The position numbers were made by a program, and so were the translations under genes. Shown piece by piece: positions 37,388 through 50,785 of a DNA stretch of 64,000 nucleotides; position 1 is the stretch's first letter, and each line of letters starts with the position of its first letter. The notes beneath the pieces were generated by a model, which worked only from the letters and a program-made list of their open reading frames with translations, ran no database searches and was not told where the DNA came from. Origin of the DNA: Burkholderiales bacterium (GTDB lineage: Bacteria > Pseudomonadota > Gammaproteobacteria > Burkholderiales > Burkholderiaceae_C); assembly GCA_017302655.1 (NCBI GenBank), contig JAFLDE010000005.1:32353-96352 (forward strand), read 5' to 3'.

Positions 37388-37717
37388 ATGAGCAGCGAAT
37401 TGATCAAGCATGTATCCGACGCCTCGTTCGAGGGCGACGTGATTCAGTCAGGCACCCCGGTGCTGGTGGACTATTGGGCCGAATGGTGCGGCCCCTGCAA
37501 GATGATTGCCCCGATCCTGGATGAAGTCTCCAAGGATTACCAGGGCAAGGTGCAGATTGCCAAGATGAACGTGGACGAGAACCGCGAAGTGCCAGCGAAG
37601 TTCGGCATTCGTGGGATCCCGACGTTGATGCTCTTCAAGGACGGCCAATTGGCCGCCACCAAGGTCGGCGCGCTTTCCAAAGCGCAGTTGACGCAGTTCC
37701 TCGACGCCAACCTGTAA
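37388..37717 (+). CDS. trxA: Thioredoxin 1
   Basis: 109 residues, full length. It is the cytosolic disulfide reductant for ribonucleotide reductase, PAPS reductase and others. Active site WCGPC at residues 32-36 ([17 protein letters not shown]), the conserved Asp near residue 27 and the cis-Pro in [15 protein letters not shown] lies 6 bases before the ATG. It is directly upstream of rho, the usual trxA-rho order. Confidence 0.97.
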   Translation: MSSELIKHVSDASFEGDVIQSGTPVLVDYWAEWCGPCKMIAPILDEVSKDYQGKVQIAKMNVDENREVPAKFGIRGIPTLMLFKDGQLAATKVGALSKAQLTQFLDANL

Positions 37718-37728
37718 ACTGTGCGTCC

Positions 37729-37751
37729 GCCGAGCCCCGCCGGGGCTCGGC
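37729..37751 (+). other. Strong GC hairpin between trxA and rho
   Basis: GCCGAGCCCC-GCC-GGGGCTCGGC, a perfect 10-bp stem 12 bases after the trxA stop. No U-tract follows, so it is not a standard terminator. It may protect the trxA 3' end or form part of the rho leader, which in other bacteria mediates rho autoregulation. Confidence 0.55.
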
Positions 37752-37848
37752 CAGCCGCCCCACCTCCTGTGGGAGCCGGCAGACCTCCCCCTCTGACTTA
37801 TCGCCCCCAGGCTGCGGCCATGCCGTCCGCAGCACCGGCGCCGCCCCC

Positions 37849-39114
37849 ATGCATCTTTCCGAACTGAAGGATCTGCACGTCTCCGCCCTCATCCGCATGG
37901 GCGAGGAACTGGAGATCGAGAACGCCAACCGCATGCGCAAGCAGGAGTTGATGTTCGCCATCATGAAGAAGCGCGCCAAGGGCGGCGAGCAGGTCTTCGG
38001 CGACGGCGTGCTCGAGGTCCTGCCGGACGGCTTCGGGTTCCTACGCGCGCCGGACGCCAGTTACATGGCGAGCACGGACGACATCTACCTCTCCCCCAGC
38101 CAAGTGCGCCGCTTCAATCTGCACACCGGCGACATGGTGGAAGGCGAGGTGCGGGTCCCCAAAGACGGCGAGCGCTACTTCGCGCTGGTCAAGGTTGACC
38201 GCATCAACGGCCTGCCGCCCGAGGACAGCAAGAACAAGATCATGTTCGAGAACCTGACGCCCTTGTTCCCCAAGGAACAGTTCAGGCTGGAGCGTGAGAA
38301 TTTCAAAGGCGACGAGAACATCACCGCCCGAATCATTGATCTCATCGCGCCCATCGGAAAAGGCCAGCGCGCTCTGCTGGTGGCCCAGCCCAAGACCGGC
38401 AAGACGATGATGATGCAGCAATTGGCTCATGCCATCAGCGCCAATCACCCCGACGCACACCTGATGGTGTTGCTGGTAGACGAACGCCCCGAGGAAGTGA
38501 CCGAGATGGTCCGCACCGTGCGCGGCGAGGTTGTCAGTTCCACCTTCGACGAACCCGCCGCTCGGCATGTTCAGGTGGCTGAGATGGTCATTGAGCGTGC
38601 CAAGCGCTTGGTCGAGTTGAAAAAGGATGTGGTCATCCTGCTTGACTCCATCACCCGCCTGGCTCGCGCCTACAACAACGTGCTGCCCAGTTCAGGCAAG
38701 GTGCTGACCGGTGGTGTGGACGCCAACGCCCTGCAGCGCCCCAAGCGCTTCTTCGGCGCCGCGCGCAATGTCGAGGAAGGCGGCTCGCTGACCATCATCG
38801 GAACGGCCCTGATCGACACCGGCTCGAAGATGGACGAAGTCATCTACGAGGAGTTCAAAGGCACCGGCAACTGCGAAATCCATCTGGATCGCCGAATGGC
38901 CGAGAAGCGCGTCTACCCGTCCATCCTCATCAACAAGAGCGGTACGCGCCGCGAAGAGTTGCTTCTCAAGCCCGAAATCCTTCAGAAGAGCTGGATCCTG
39001 CGCAAGCTGCTCTACCCGATGGACGAAATCGAGGCGATGGAGTTCTTGCTCGACAAGATGAAGGCGACGAAGAACAACATGGACTTCTTCGACCTCATGC
39101 GAAAGGGCGGCTGA
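37849..39114 (+). CDS. rho: Transcription termination factor Rho
   Basis: 421 residues. Hexameric RNA-dependent ATPase that ends transcription. N-terminal helical domain ([21 protein letters not shown]), RNA-binding cold-shock fold (about 50-125; LPDGFGFLR and [12 protein letters not shown]), then the RecA-type motor: Walker A AQPKTGKT near residue 180, Walker [18 protein letters not shown]-loop [13 protein letters not shown]. It lacks the large N-terminal insertions of actinobacterial Rho. It is 131 bases after trxA. Confidence 0.98.
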   Translation: MHLSELKDLHVSALIRMGEELEIENANRMRKQELMFAIMKKRAKGGEQVFGDGVLEVLPDGFGFLRAPDASYMASTDDIYLSPSQVRRFNLHTGDMVEGEVRVPKDGERYFALVKVDRINGLPPEDSKNKIMFENLTPLFPKEQFRLERENFKGDENITARIIDLIAPIGKGQRALLVAQPKTGKTMMMQQLAHAISANHPDAHLMVLLVDERPEEVTEMVRTVRGEVVSSTFDEPAARHVQVAEMVIERAKRLVELKKDVVILLDSITRLARAYNNVLPSSGKVLTGGVDANALQRPKRFFGAARNVEEGGSLTIIGTALIDTGSKMDEVIYEEFKGTGNCEIHLDRRMAEKRVYPSILINKSGTRREELLLKPEILQKSWILRKLLYPMDEIEAMEFLLDKMKATKNNMDFFDLMRKGG

Positions 39115-39153
39115 ACGAGGACTGTGAACGGCAGCCAGTCTTTGGTCTGCCGC

Positions 39154-39159
39154 TATACT
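39154..39159 (+). promoter_or_regulatory. Probable -10 element for rpmE
   Basis: TATACT, about 80 bases upstream of the rpmE start, in the 124-base gap after rho. The -35 region is not recognisable. Confidence 0.4.
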
Positions 39160-39238
39160 CGTCGGCTTTTCCGCACCACCCTGGCAAGTACGCCGACCCG
39201 AGTCGTCAGCGCGGCTACCACCTCCCAAGAGGCTCCTC

Positions 39239-39493
39239 ATGAAACAAGGCATTCACCCGAACTACCGCGAAGTCTGCTTCGTGGACCTGTCCAACGGCTT
39301 CAAGTTCGTCACCCGCTCCACGGTGTCGACCAAGGAAAGCATCAAGATGGACGATGGCCGCGAACTGCCGCTGGTCAAGCTGGAAACCACCAGCGAGACG
39401 CACCCGTTCTACACCGGCACACAAAAGAGCGTGGACAGCCTGGGCGGTCGCGTCGAGAAGTTCCGCAACAAGTTTGCGCACCTCAAGAAGTAA
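39239..39493 (+). CDS. rpmE2: 50S ribosomal protein L31 type B
   Basis: 84 residues. This is the zinc-free paralogue form: it begins [23 protein letters not shown] and lacks the four-Cys zinc ribbon of type A L31, and has the type [18 protein letters not shown]-terminus. In many bacteria type B is induced by zinc shortage, but in Burkholderiales it is often the main L31. Good ribosome site (AAGAGG). A strong terminator follows. Confidence 0.95.
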   Translation: MKQGIHPNYREVCFVDLSNGFKFVTRSTVSTKESIKMDDGRELPLVKLETTSETHPFYTGTQKSVDSLGGRVEKFRNKFAHLKK

Positions 39494-39513
39494 TCCTTTT
39501 GGGTCCCCACAGA

Positions 39514-39540
39514 AAGCAGCCCGCGGGCTGCTTTTTTGTT
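39514..39540 (+). terminator. Intrinsic terminator after rpmE
   Basis: AAGCAGCCC-GC-GGGCTGCTT followed by TTTTGTT. Perfect 9-bp stem with T-tract, 21 bases past the stop. Confidence 0.92.
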
Positions 39541-39556
39541 GCCCGATGATGAGACC

Positions 39557-41206
39557 ATGAACCGCCCCAATCCCGCCATCGTGTCGCAGGCTGGCGCGCG
39601 CCCCTTGCCGCGCTGGGCACTGCTCCTGGTGTGTGCGGCCTACCTGCTGCCGGGCCAGATAGGCCGAGATGCATGGCGACATGCGGATTTGGTGGCTTTC
39701 GGATTCATGGACGCGCTGGCGCAAGGTCGCAGTCCATGGCACAGCCCACTGCTCGCACAACTGCCGCCTCCAGACGGAGCGTTGCTGCCCTATTGGCTGG
39801 GCGCGGGATTCATCAAGACCCTGCCCTTCCTGAGTGCGGAGTTGGCCGCGCGGCTGCCTTTCGTGGCCCTGTTAGCAGCCGTACTGGGTCTGGTCTGGTA
39901 TGCGGCTTTCCATCTTGCGCGCACCGAGGCTGCGCAGCCAGTGAGCTTCGCCTTCGGCGGCGAAGCGGCGACGCTGGATTACGCACGCGCCATGGCCGAC
40001 TGTGCGGTGCTGGCCCTGATGGCCTGCCTCGGCTTGCTGCAACTCGGGCATGAGACGACACCAGAACTCGTGCAGTTGTTCGGTGTCGCCCTCTGGTTGT
40101 ATGCCTTGGCAAGCGCCCCTTTCAAGCTGGCCCGCGCACAGGCCTTGTCAGCGTTCGGTCTCGTCACGCTGGCACTCAGCGGTGCCGCGCAGTTCGCCGT
40201 GTTGCTGGGCGCGGGCGGCTGGCTGGTCAGCCAGCATTCACGCCTGGAGGGCGTCCGACACCTCCGTTGGGGTTTGATCGCGGGTCTGGGTCTGACTGCG
40301 GCACTGGCGACCGTGCTCGATCTTTGGCAGTGGCGAGCACAGGCTCCCGACTGGATCAGCATTCTGCGTCTGATCGCATGGTTCACCTGGCCCTGCGCCG
40401 CGCTGGCGCTGTGGACTGTGTGGCGCTGGCGCGCCTTCCTCACGCACCGACACGTTGCCGTGCCCCTCACACTGGCCGTCGCTGGATTGAGTACGGCGTT
40501 CGCGATGGGGGGCAATGAGCGCGCCCTGCTGTTGGCCTTGCCCGGCTTGGCTTTGTTGGCCGCCTTTGCGCTTCCCACCTTGAACCGCAGCCTGTCGGCG
40601 ATGGTCGACTGGTTCTCGGTGTTCTTCTTCAGCGCCGCCGCGTTGGCGCTCTGGCTTTACTACGTCTCGCTGCATACGCAAGCGCTGCCTCGAATGACAC
40701 GCAGCCTGCAGCGCCTACTCTCCCCAGAGTTCGCGCCTGCATTCGACCCTTGGGCCTTGCTCATAGCCGCAAGCGCCACCGTGGCTTGGCTGCTCTTGGT
40801 GCGTTGGCGCACCAGTCGTCAAAGGCACGCGCTCTGGCGCAGCTTGGTGCTGCCAGCTGGAGGCACGGTGGTGGTGTGGTTGCTCTTGATGACCCTTCTG
40901 CTGCCGGCTCTGGATGAGGCCCGCAGCAATCGCTCCCTGCTCAGCGCCTTGCGTCATCAGTTGCCGCCGCAACTCGACTGCGTGGCTGTGCCAGCCCAGA
41001 ACCTCTCGCTAGCGGCAACGCTGGAGGCGCAAGGTGGATGGCGTGTCCGAGCCGACCAGCCCTTGGCCAGCAGCGCCTGCGCTTGGGCGCTGGCGCCGGT
41101 TCCACTGGAACGGGCGACGGACATGCCGGCCGGCTGGCGGCTGCACGCGATCTTGAGCCGACCCGGCGAGCGCAGCGGCCGCTACCAACTGCTGCGTCGC
41201 TTCTGA
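39557..41206 (+). CDS. Multi-pass membrane protein, probable GT-C type glycosyltransferase
   Basis: 549 residues with about 11-12 predicted membrane segments. The first loop holds PGQIGRDAWRHADLVAFGFM followed by a large periplasmic segment, the arrangement of ArnT/PMT-like GT-C enzymes that use polyprenyl-phosphate sugars. The family Asp/Glu in loop 1 is present as RDAW. A periplasmic C-terminal domain follows the last membrane segment (about residue 455). No donor or acceptor can be inferred. The start is ATG 39557, with GATGAG ribosome site; it overlaps the rpmE terminator region. It converges with glmM, 6 bases between stops. Confidence 0.65.
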   Translation: MNRPNPAIVSQAGARPLPRWALLLVCAAYLLPGQIGRDAWRHADLVAFGFMDALAQGRSPWHSPLLAQLPPPDGALLPYWLGAGFIKTLPFLSAELAARLPFVALLAAVLGLVWYAAFHLARTEAAQPVSFAFGGEAATLDYARAMADCAVLALMACLGLLQLGHETTPELVQLFGVALWLYALASAPFKLARAQALSAFGLVTLALSGAAQFAVLLGAGGWLVSQHSRLEGVRHLRWGLIAGLGLTAALATVLDLWQWRAQAPDWISILRLIAWFTWPCAALALWTVWRWRAFLTHRHVAVPLTLAVAGLSTAFAMGGNERALLLALPGLALLAAFALPTLNRSLSAMVDWFSVFFFSAAALALWLYYVSLHTQALPRMTRSLQRLLSPEFAPAFDPWALLIAASATVAWLLLVRWRTSRQRHALWRSLVLPAGGTVVVWLLLMTLLLPALDEARSNRSLLSALRHQLPPQLDCVAVPAQNLSLAATLEAQGGWRVRADQPLASSACAWALAPVPLERATDMPAGWRLHAILSRPGERSGRYQLLRRF

Positions 41207-41212
41207 GCGCTC

Positions 41213-42541
41213 TCAGCGCAGCGTGGCCGCCAATCGTTCGGCGCTGCGTTGGGCCAGGTCGGCGTCCGCCGCCTCGACCATCACGCGCACCAGCGGTTCG
41301 GTGCCGGAAGGGCGAATCAACACCCGTCCCTGTGCGCCCAATTCAAGCTGCACGGCCGCCTGCTCAGCTTCCAGTCGCTTGTTCGACTTCCAGTCTTGGC
41401 CGGGCTGCAGCCGCACATTGATGAGGCTCTGAGGGAAGAGCTGCATGTCGGCCAGTTGCTCGGCCACCGAGCGTCCGCTGCGAACCACGGAGAGCAGCAC
41501 CAACAGGCTGCTGACGATGCCGTCGCCCGTCGTGTGCTTGTCCAGCGCCAGCAGATGCCCGGAGCCTTCGCCGCCAAGCTGCCAGCCACGCCCCACCAGC
41601 TCTTCGAGTACGTAGCGATCGCCCACCTTGGCGCGCACGAAGCCTACGCCCTGGCGGCGGAGCGCGACCTCAACCGCCATATTGGTCATCAAGGTGCCTA
41701 CCGCCCCTGGGACGGCCAGCCCTTGCTGCAGGCGGTCTTGCACCATCAGGTACAGCAGTTCGTCACCGTTGAACAGACGGCCCGCCGCATCCACGATTTG
41801 CAGGCGGTCGGCGTCGCCATCCAACGCCACCCCGTAATGAGCGCCGTGCTGCGCAACGGCTGCCTTCAAGGCCTGCGGCGATGTGGCACCGCAGCCCTCG
41901 TTGATGTTGAAGCCGTCGGGGCTGCAGCCAATGGCGATGACTTCAGCGCCGAGTTCATGAAAGACGTCGGGCGCCACGTGATACGCGGCCCCATGCGCGG
42001 CATCGACCACAATTTTCATGCCCTTGAGGCTTAGCTCGGTGCCGAAACAGGCCTTGCAGAACTCCACGTAACGTCCGCGCGCATCGGCCAGCTTGCGCGC
42101 CTTGCCCAGTTCGCGGCTGCCTGCATAGACCGGGGGCTGGGCGAGTGCCGCCTCAACCTCCAACTCCCAGGCATCGGGCAGCTTCTCGCCCTTGGCCGAA
42201 AAGAACTTGATGCCGTTGTCCTGGAAAGGGTTGTGGCTGGCACTGATGACCACACCGAGCGCTTGCCGCTGTGCACGGGTGAGGTAGGCCACGCCTGGGG
42301 TTGGCAGCGGCCCGGTGAGCATGACGTCCACCCCTACGGACACCAAGCCTGCCTCCATGGCCGACTCCAGCATGTAGCCTGAGATGCGGGTGTCCTTGCC
42401 GATCAAGACCGACGGACGCTTGTGATCGCGCCGCAGCACCTGGCCCACGGCCTGGCCCAAACGCAAGGCGAAATCGGCGGTGATGGGCGACTGGCCCACC
42501 GTGCCGCGAATGCCGTCGGTTCCGAAGTACTGGCGACTCAT
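41213..42541 (-). CDS. glmM: Phosphoglucosamine mutase
   Basis: 442 residues. It interconverts glucosamine-6-phosphate and glucosamine-1-phosphate on the route to UDP-GlcNAc for peptidoglycan and [12 protein letters not shown] at the start, the phosphoserine loop [14 protein letters not shown] near residue 100, the metal site DGDADR ([13 protein letters not shown]) and the C-terminal phosphate loop [13 protein letters not shown] are all present. It lies 18 bases behind folP; rlmE-ftsH-folP-glmM is the conserved order. Confidence 0.97.
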   Translation of the reverse strand: MSRQYFGTDGIRGTVGQSPITADFALRLGQAVGQVLRRDHKRPSVLIGKDTRISGYMLESAMEAGLVSVGVDVMLTGPLPTPGVAYLTRAQRQALGVVISASHNPFQDNGIKFFSAKGEKLPDAWELEVEAALAQPPVYAGSRELGKARKLADARGRYVEFCKACFGTELSLKGMKIVVDAAHGAAYHVAPDVFHELGAEVIAIGCSPDGFNINEGCGATSPQALKAAVAQHGAHYGVALDGDADRLQIVDAAGRLFNGDELLYLMVQDRLQQGLAVPGAVGTLMTNMAVEVALRRQGVGFVRAKVGDRYVLEELVGRGWQLGGEGSGHLLALDKHTTGDGIVSSLLVLLSVVRSGRSVAEQLADMQLFPQSLINVRLQPGQDWKSNKRLEAEQAAVQLELGAQGRVLIRPSGTEPLVRVMVEAADADLAQRSAERLAATLR

Positions 42542-42559
42542 CGTGTTCTCGGGTTCGGT

Positions 42560-43390
42560 TCAGGGGCGCGCATTCTCCATCGCGCGCCACACGCTCAGCA
42601 CCTGCACAGTGGCCGATACGTCGTGCACACGCAGCAGTCGCGCGCCAGCCCGGACGGCGGCCAATGCCGCCGCCAGGCTTGCAGGGAGGCGCTCGGTCAC
42701 CGGCGCCCCGCTGATCCAGCCCAGCGTGCTCTTGCGAGACCAGCCGGCCAGCCAGGGATGGCGGGGCGAGTGCATCGCCAAAGTTGCCTGCAGCGCCAGG
42801 TTCTGCGCTGCTGTCTTGGCAAAGCCGAAGCCAGGGTCGAGCAGGATGCGATGGCTGGCCACGCCCAGCGCGTGAAGCTTGGTTGCCCGCTCTTCAAGGA
42901 AGTCAAGCACCTCCGCCCCGACATCCTCGTAATCGGTCAGCTGCTGCATGGAGGCGGGCTCACCGCGCATATGCATCAGGATCACACCGGCGTCGGGGTA
43001 TGAGGCGAGCAAGCTTTCCGCGCCAGGCGCGCGCAGGGCGGTGATGTCGTTGATGGCGTCTGCGCCAAGATCCAGCGCGCGCTGCATGACTCCCGTCTTG
43101 CAGGTGTCCACACTGACCGGGACGCCCAACTTCAACACGCCACGGAGCACCGGGGCCAGTCGAGCCCATTCGTCGACTTCGCCGACCCGCGCGGCCCCTG
43201 GCCGGCTGGACTCGGCGCCCAGATCCAGCATGTCGGCCCCCTCCCGCAGCAGGGTTTCCGCATGGCGCAAGGCCGCAGCTTCATCACCGTGCCGTCCGCC
43301 GTCGGAGAAGGAATCTGGCGTCAGATTCACGATCCCCATCACGCGCGGCCGTGAGAGGTCCAGCCTGAATCGTGTGGTGTGCCAGTGCAT
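42560..43390 (-). CDS. folP: Dihydropteroate synthase
   Basis: 276 residues. It joins p-aminobenzoate to dihydropterin pyrophosphate in folate synthesis and is the target of sulfonamides. MGIVNLTPDSFSDGG is the N-terminal signature, with GAESSRPGA, DINDITA-like ADAINDITALR, ILLDPGFGFAKT and the final HDVSAT. The start at ATG 43390 (MHWHTTRFRLDLSRPRV) lies 3 bases past a terminator-like hairpin, with no Shine-Dalgarno. The longer open frame upstream runs into ftsH and is rejected. Confidence 0.95.
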   Translation of the reverse strand: MHWHTTRFRLDLSRPRVMGIVNLTPDSFSDGGRHGDEAAALRHAETLLREGADMLDLGAESSRPGAARVGEVDEWARLAPVLRGVLKLGVPVSVDTCKTGVMQRALDLGADAINDITALRAPGAESLLASYPDAGVILMHMRGEPASMQQLTDYEDVGAEVLDFLEERATKLHALGVASHRILLDPGFGFAKTAAQNLALQATLAMHSPRHPWLAGWSRKSTLGWISGAPVTERLPASLAAALAAVRAGARLLRVHDVSATVQVLSVWRAMENARP

Positions 43391-43418
43391 GCGCGAAAAC
43401 GGGGCCTCGCAGGCCCCG
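43391..43418 (-). terminator. Terminator-like hairpin between ftsH and folP
   Basis: CGGGGCCT-GCG-AGGCCCCG followed by TTTTCGCGC on the minus strand, 19 bases past the ftsH stop and touching the folP start codon. It should reduce read-through from ftsH into folP-glmM. Confidence 0.75.
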
Positions 43419-43436
43419 TGCCGATGGGTGACGACC

Positions 43437-45341
<1,905 letters not shown>

Positions 45342-45390
45342 TACGAGTCCTTCCTCACCGGCGCCCAGGGGCGGAGCGCCACGCCGGTGC

Positions 45391-45418
45391 ACATGGAGTG
45401 CATTCTAGGAAGCTCAAG
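45391..45418 (-). promoter_or_regulatory. Sigma-32-like promoter of ftsH
   Basis: CTTGAGC-N13-CTCCATGT on the minus strand, against the RpoH consensus CTTGAAA-N11-16-CCCCATNT. The -35 overlaps the rlmE stop. The predicted 5' leader is about 45 bases. In E. coli ftsH is under heat-shock control in the same rlmE-ftsH setting. A sigma-70-type TAGAAT lies inside the spacer. Confidence 0.65.
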
Positions 45419-46103
45419 CCCCGCTGACCTTGGGCGAGCGCAAACGCCGTCCAACCAGGAAGGTTTCCGCCGACTTGTCGCGGCTGGCCTTGGGCTTGAT
45501 GGGCTTCACCACATGGAAGGCGCGCTTGAAGCCCTCGGTGATCTGGCTGTAGCCACTGCCGTGGAACACCTTGCAAACCAGGGCACCTCCAGGCTTCATG
45601 TGGGTTTCTGCAAACAGAATGGCCAGTTCCACCAAATGGGCGATGCGCGCCGCATCCGCGGACTCGATGCCGGACAGATTGGGCGCCATGTCGGAAACCA
45701 CCAGGTCGACTGGCTTGCCTCCCAGCATGTCCGCCAGTTTGGCCGCCACAGCTTCATCCCGGAAGTCGCCCTGCAGGAACTCCACCCCCTCGATCGGCTC
45801 GAAATCGAGCAGGTCGAGCGCCAAGATACGACCGTTCAGTCCCCCAACCGCCGCTCCGCCCTGCCCGGCCACCTTGGGCGCAAAGCGCCGGCGAAGGTAC
45901 TGGCTCCAAGCGCCAGGCGCCGCGCCCAAGTCCACCACGACCTGGCCCGGCTGCACCAAGCCGAGCTGCTCGTCGATCTCCTTGAGCTTGTACGCCGCCC
46001 GCGAGCGATAGCCCTCGCGCTGAGCCAGCTTGACATAGGGATCGTTGACGTGGTCGTTCAGCCAGGCCTTGTTGACCTTCTTGCTTTTGGTGTCGATCTT
46101 CAT
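45414..46103 (-). CDS. rlmE: 23S rRNA (uridine(2552)-2'-O)-methyltransferase
   Basis: 229 residues. Heat-shock methyltransferase (FtsJ) acting on U2552 in the 50S A-site, using SAM. SAM motif [16 protein letters not shown] near residue 48; catalytic K-D-K-E set visible as Lys in [13 protein letters not shown], Asp in [12 protein letters not shown], Lys in [11 protein letters not shown] and Glu in [10 protein letters not shown]. An insertion ([15 protein letters not shown]) lengthens the loop after motif I. Ribosome site GAGGG before ATG 46103. Its start is only 9 bases from the divergent yhbY start. Confidence 0.95.
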   Translation of the reverse strand: MKIDTKSKKVNKAWLNDHVNDPYVKLAQREGYRSRAAYKLKEIDEQLGLVQPGQVVVDLGAAPGAWSQYLRRRFAPKVAGQGGAAVGGLNGRILALDLLDFEPIEGVEFLQGDFRDEAVAAKLADMLGGKPVDLVVSDMAPNLSGIESADAARIAHLVELAILFAETHMKPGGALVCKVFHGSGYSQITEGFKRAFHVVKPIKPKASRDKSAETFLVGRRLRSPKVSGA

Positions 46104-46106
46104 AAT
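46101..46106 (+). promoter_or_regulatory. -10-like CATAAT 6 bases before the yhbY start
   Basis: CATAAT-GCCCTC-ATG. It overlaps the start codon of divergent rlmE. No Shine-Dalgarno is available for yhbY. Confidence 0.4.
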
Positions 46107-46112
46107 GCCCTC

Positions 46113-46577
46113 ATGACAGCTCTGATTCTGAACAGCGCGCAGCGCCGTGACCTGCGTGCCCAGGCCCATCACCTCGATCCGGTGGTGATGATCGGCGGTG
46201 ACGGCTTAAGCGCCGCCGTGATCAAGGAAACCGACGCCGCGCTCAAGGCCCATGGCCTGATCAAGGTGCGGGCTTCTTTGGACGATCGTGCTGCCCGCGA
46301 AGTGGCTTATGTGCAACTGTGCAACGAACTTGATGCCGCGCCGGTGCAGCACATCGGCAAGCTCTTCATCCTATGGCGCCCCATCCCGGAAAAGGTGGTG
46401 GAGCGCGCTGAAGATGCCAAGCCGGGCCCACGCATCGTCAAGGTCGTGAAGGCCGCCAAGAGCAAGAACCATCGGCCGCAGGTGACCAAGGTCAAGCTGC
46501 TGGGCAATCAGCGCATCAGCCCGGGAGGTCTGGTCAAGCGCGCCAAGCCGAAGCAGAAGAGCGCGAAAAAGTCGTGA
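46113..46577 (+). CDS. yhbY: Ribosome assembly RNA-binding protein YhbY
   Basis: 154 residues. A CRS1/YhbY (KH-like) RNA-binding domain fills residues 5-100 ([43 protein letters not shown]-type loop later), binding pre-50S particles. A basic ~55-residue C-terminal tail ([27 protein letters not shown]) is longer than in E. coli. The start at 46113 is 9 bases from divergent rlmE; the longer open frame upstream lies opposite rlmE. Its 3' end overlaps the convergent DUF4149 gene by 44 bases. Confidence 0.92.
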   Translation: MTALILNSAQRRDLRAQAHHLDPVVMIGGDGLSAAVIKETDAALKAHGLIKVRASLDDRAAREVAYVQLCNELDAAPVQHIGKLFILWRPIPEKVVERAEDAKPGPRIVKVVKAAKSKNHRPQVTKVKLLGNQRISPGGLVKRAKPKQKSAKKS

Positions 46578-47010
46578 CCCAGGCCAGGGCCAGGGCGCAC
46601 AGCGTCTTGGCCGCGAAGGCCGCCATCGACAGCCCGTGCAACAGGCCGAAGTGCGGCGTGCCACGGGCGTCTTTCATCAGGGCCTGCAGTACTTCATGGC
46701 CGCCGACCACAGCGAATAGGGCCAGAGCCGGCAGAAGCAGGCCTGCGCTGAATCGCAGCCGACCCGGCGTGGCCTCACGCTGCAGGCGCTGTTCCAGCAG
46801 CAAAAGCAGCACACAAACCAGCATGCTGATGCGCGCGTCCCAATGAAAGAGCCGCGTCACGTAGGCGCCGGCCTCGGGCCTGGCCAAGGTGGCGAAGGCG
46901 TTGGGCGCCGCCAGCAAGGCCACCGTCAGCAGCTGGCCAGCCCACAACCAAGTCAGCGCGGCGCGAACCTTAGACGTAGCGCACCTCGAGCACTTCGTAG
47001 GCCCGGTCAC
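46534..47010 (-). CDS. DUF4149 family membrane protein
   Basis: Up to 158 residues with four predicted membrane helices ([49 protein letters not shown]), matching the DUF4149 family. Function unknown. The start is unresolved: the GTG at 47010 overlaps greA by 41 bases and adds an unusual Cys-containing leader. The family normally begins near AALTWLWAGQLL, so a CTG or TTG start at about 46956-46947, following TAAGG at the greA stop, may be the true one. It is downstream of greA on the same strand and probably co-transcribed. Confidence 0.78.
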   Translation of the reverse strand: MTGPTKCSRCATSKVRAALTWLWAGQLLTVALLAAPNAFATLARPEAGAYVTRLFHWDARISMLVCVLLLLLEQRLQREATPGRLRFSAGLLLPALALFAVVGGHEVLQALMKDARGTPHFGLLHGLSMAAFAAKTLCALALAWVTTFSRSSASAWRA

Positions 47011-47446
47011 CGCCCGGTGCCTTGTAGCTGGCTACATCGCCGGCTTCCTTGCCGATCAGCGCGCGCGCAATCGGAGAGCTCACCGAGATGCGACCGGTCT
47101 TCAGATCGGCTTCGTCTTCACCGACGATCTGGTAGGTCACTTCGTTGCCGCTGTCCTCGTCGCTCAGCACCACCGTGGCGCCAAACACCACGCGGCCGCC
47201 CGCGTCCAGGCTGCTCGGGTCAATGACCTGGGCCATCGAGAGCTTGCTGTCCAGCTCCAGGATGCGGCCTTCGATGAAGCCCTGCCTGTCCTTGGCAGCG
47301 TCGTACTCGGCGTTCTCGCTCAGGTCGCCCTGGGCGCGGGCCTCGGCGATGGCCTGGATGACGGCCGGCCGCTCGATGGTCTTCAGCCGGTGCAGTTCTT
47401 CGCGCAACAACTCGGCGCCGCGCTTGGTGAGAGGGATGGTGTTCAT
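46970..47446 (-). CDS. greA: Transcription elongation factor GreA
   Basis: 158 residues. RNA polymerase transcript-cleavage factor. MNTIPLTKRGAELLREELHRL and the coiled-coil tip motif ARAQGDLSENAEYDAAKD (acidic Asp/Glu pair) define GreA; the FKBP-like domain ends AYEVLEVRYV. It is preceded by carB with a terminator-like hairpin, and followed by DUF4149. Confidence 0.97.
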   Translation of the reverse strand: MNTIPLTKRGAELLREELHRLKTIERPAVIQAIAEARAQGDLSENAEYDAAKDRQGFIEGRILELDSKLSMAQVIDPSSLDAGGRVVFGATVVLSDEDSGNEVTYQIVGEDEADLKTGRISVSSPIARALIGKEAGDVASYKAPGGDRAYEVLEVRYV

Positions 47447-47466
47447 GGGTATCAGCTCAAAACGAA

Positions 47467-47500
47467 GCCGCCGCCCCGGGTCATGACCTGGAGCGGCGGC
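47467..47500 (-). terminator. Hairpin between carB and greA
   Basis: GCCGCCGC...GCGGCGGC with an inner GGTCATGACC and a TTCGTTTTGA tail on the minus strand, 19-52 bases past the carB stop. A terminator or attenuator ahead of greA. Confidence 0.7.
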
Positions 47501-47518
47501 GATTGGTTGAGCCGGATT

Positions 47519-50777
<3,259 letters not shown>

Positions 50778-50785
<8 letters not shown>

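Noticed and set aside
37729-37751. Intrinsic terminator between trxA and rho
   Set aside because: The stem is perfect but no T-tract follows on either strand, so it is listed only as a hairpin.
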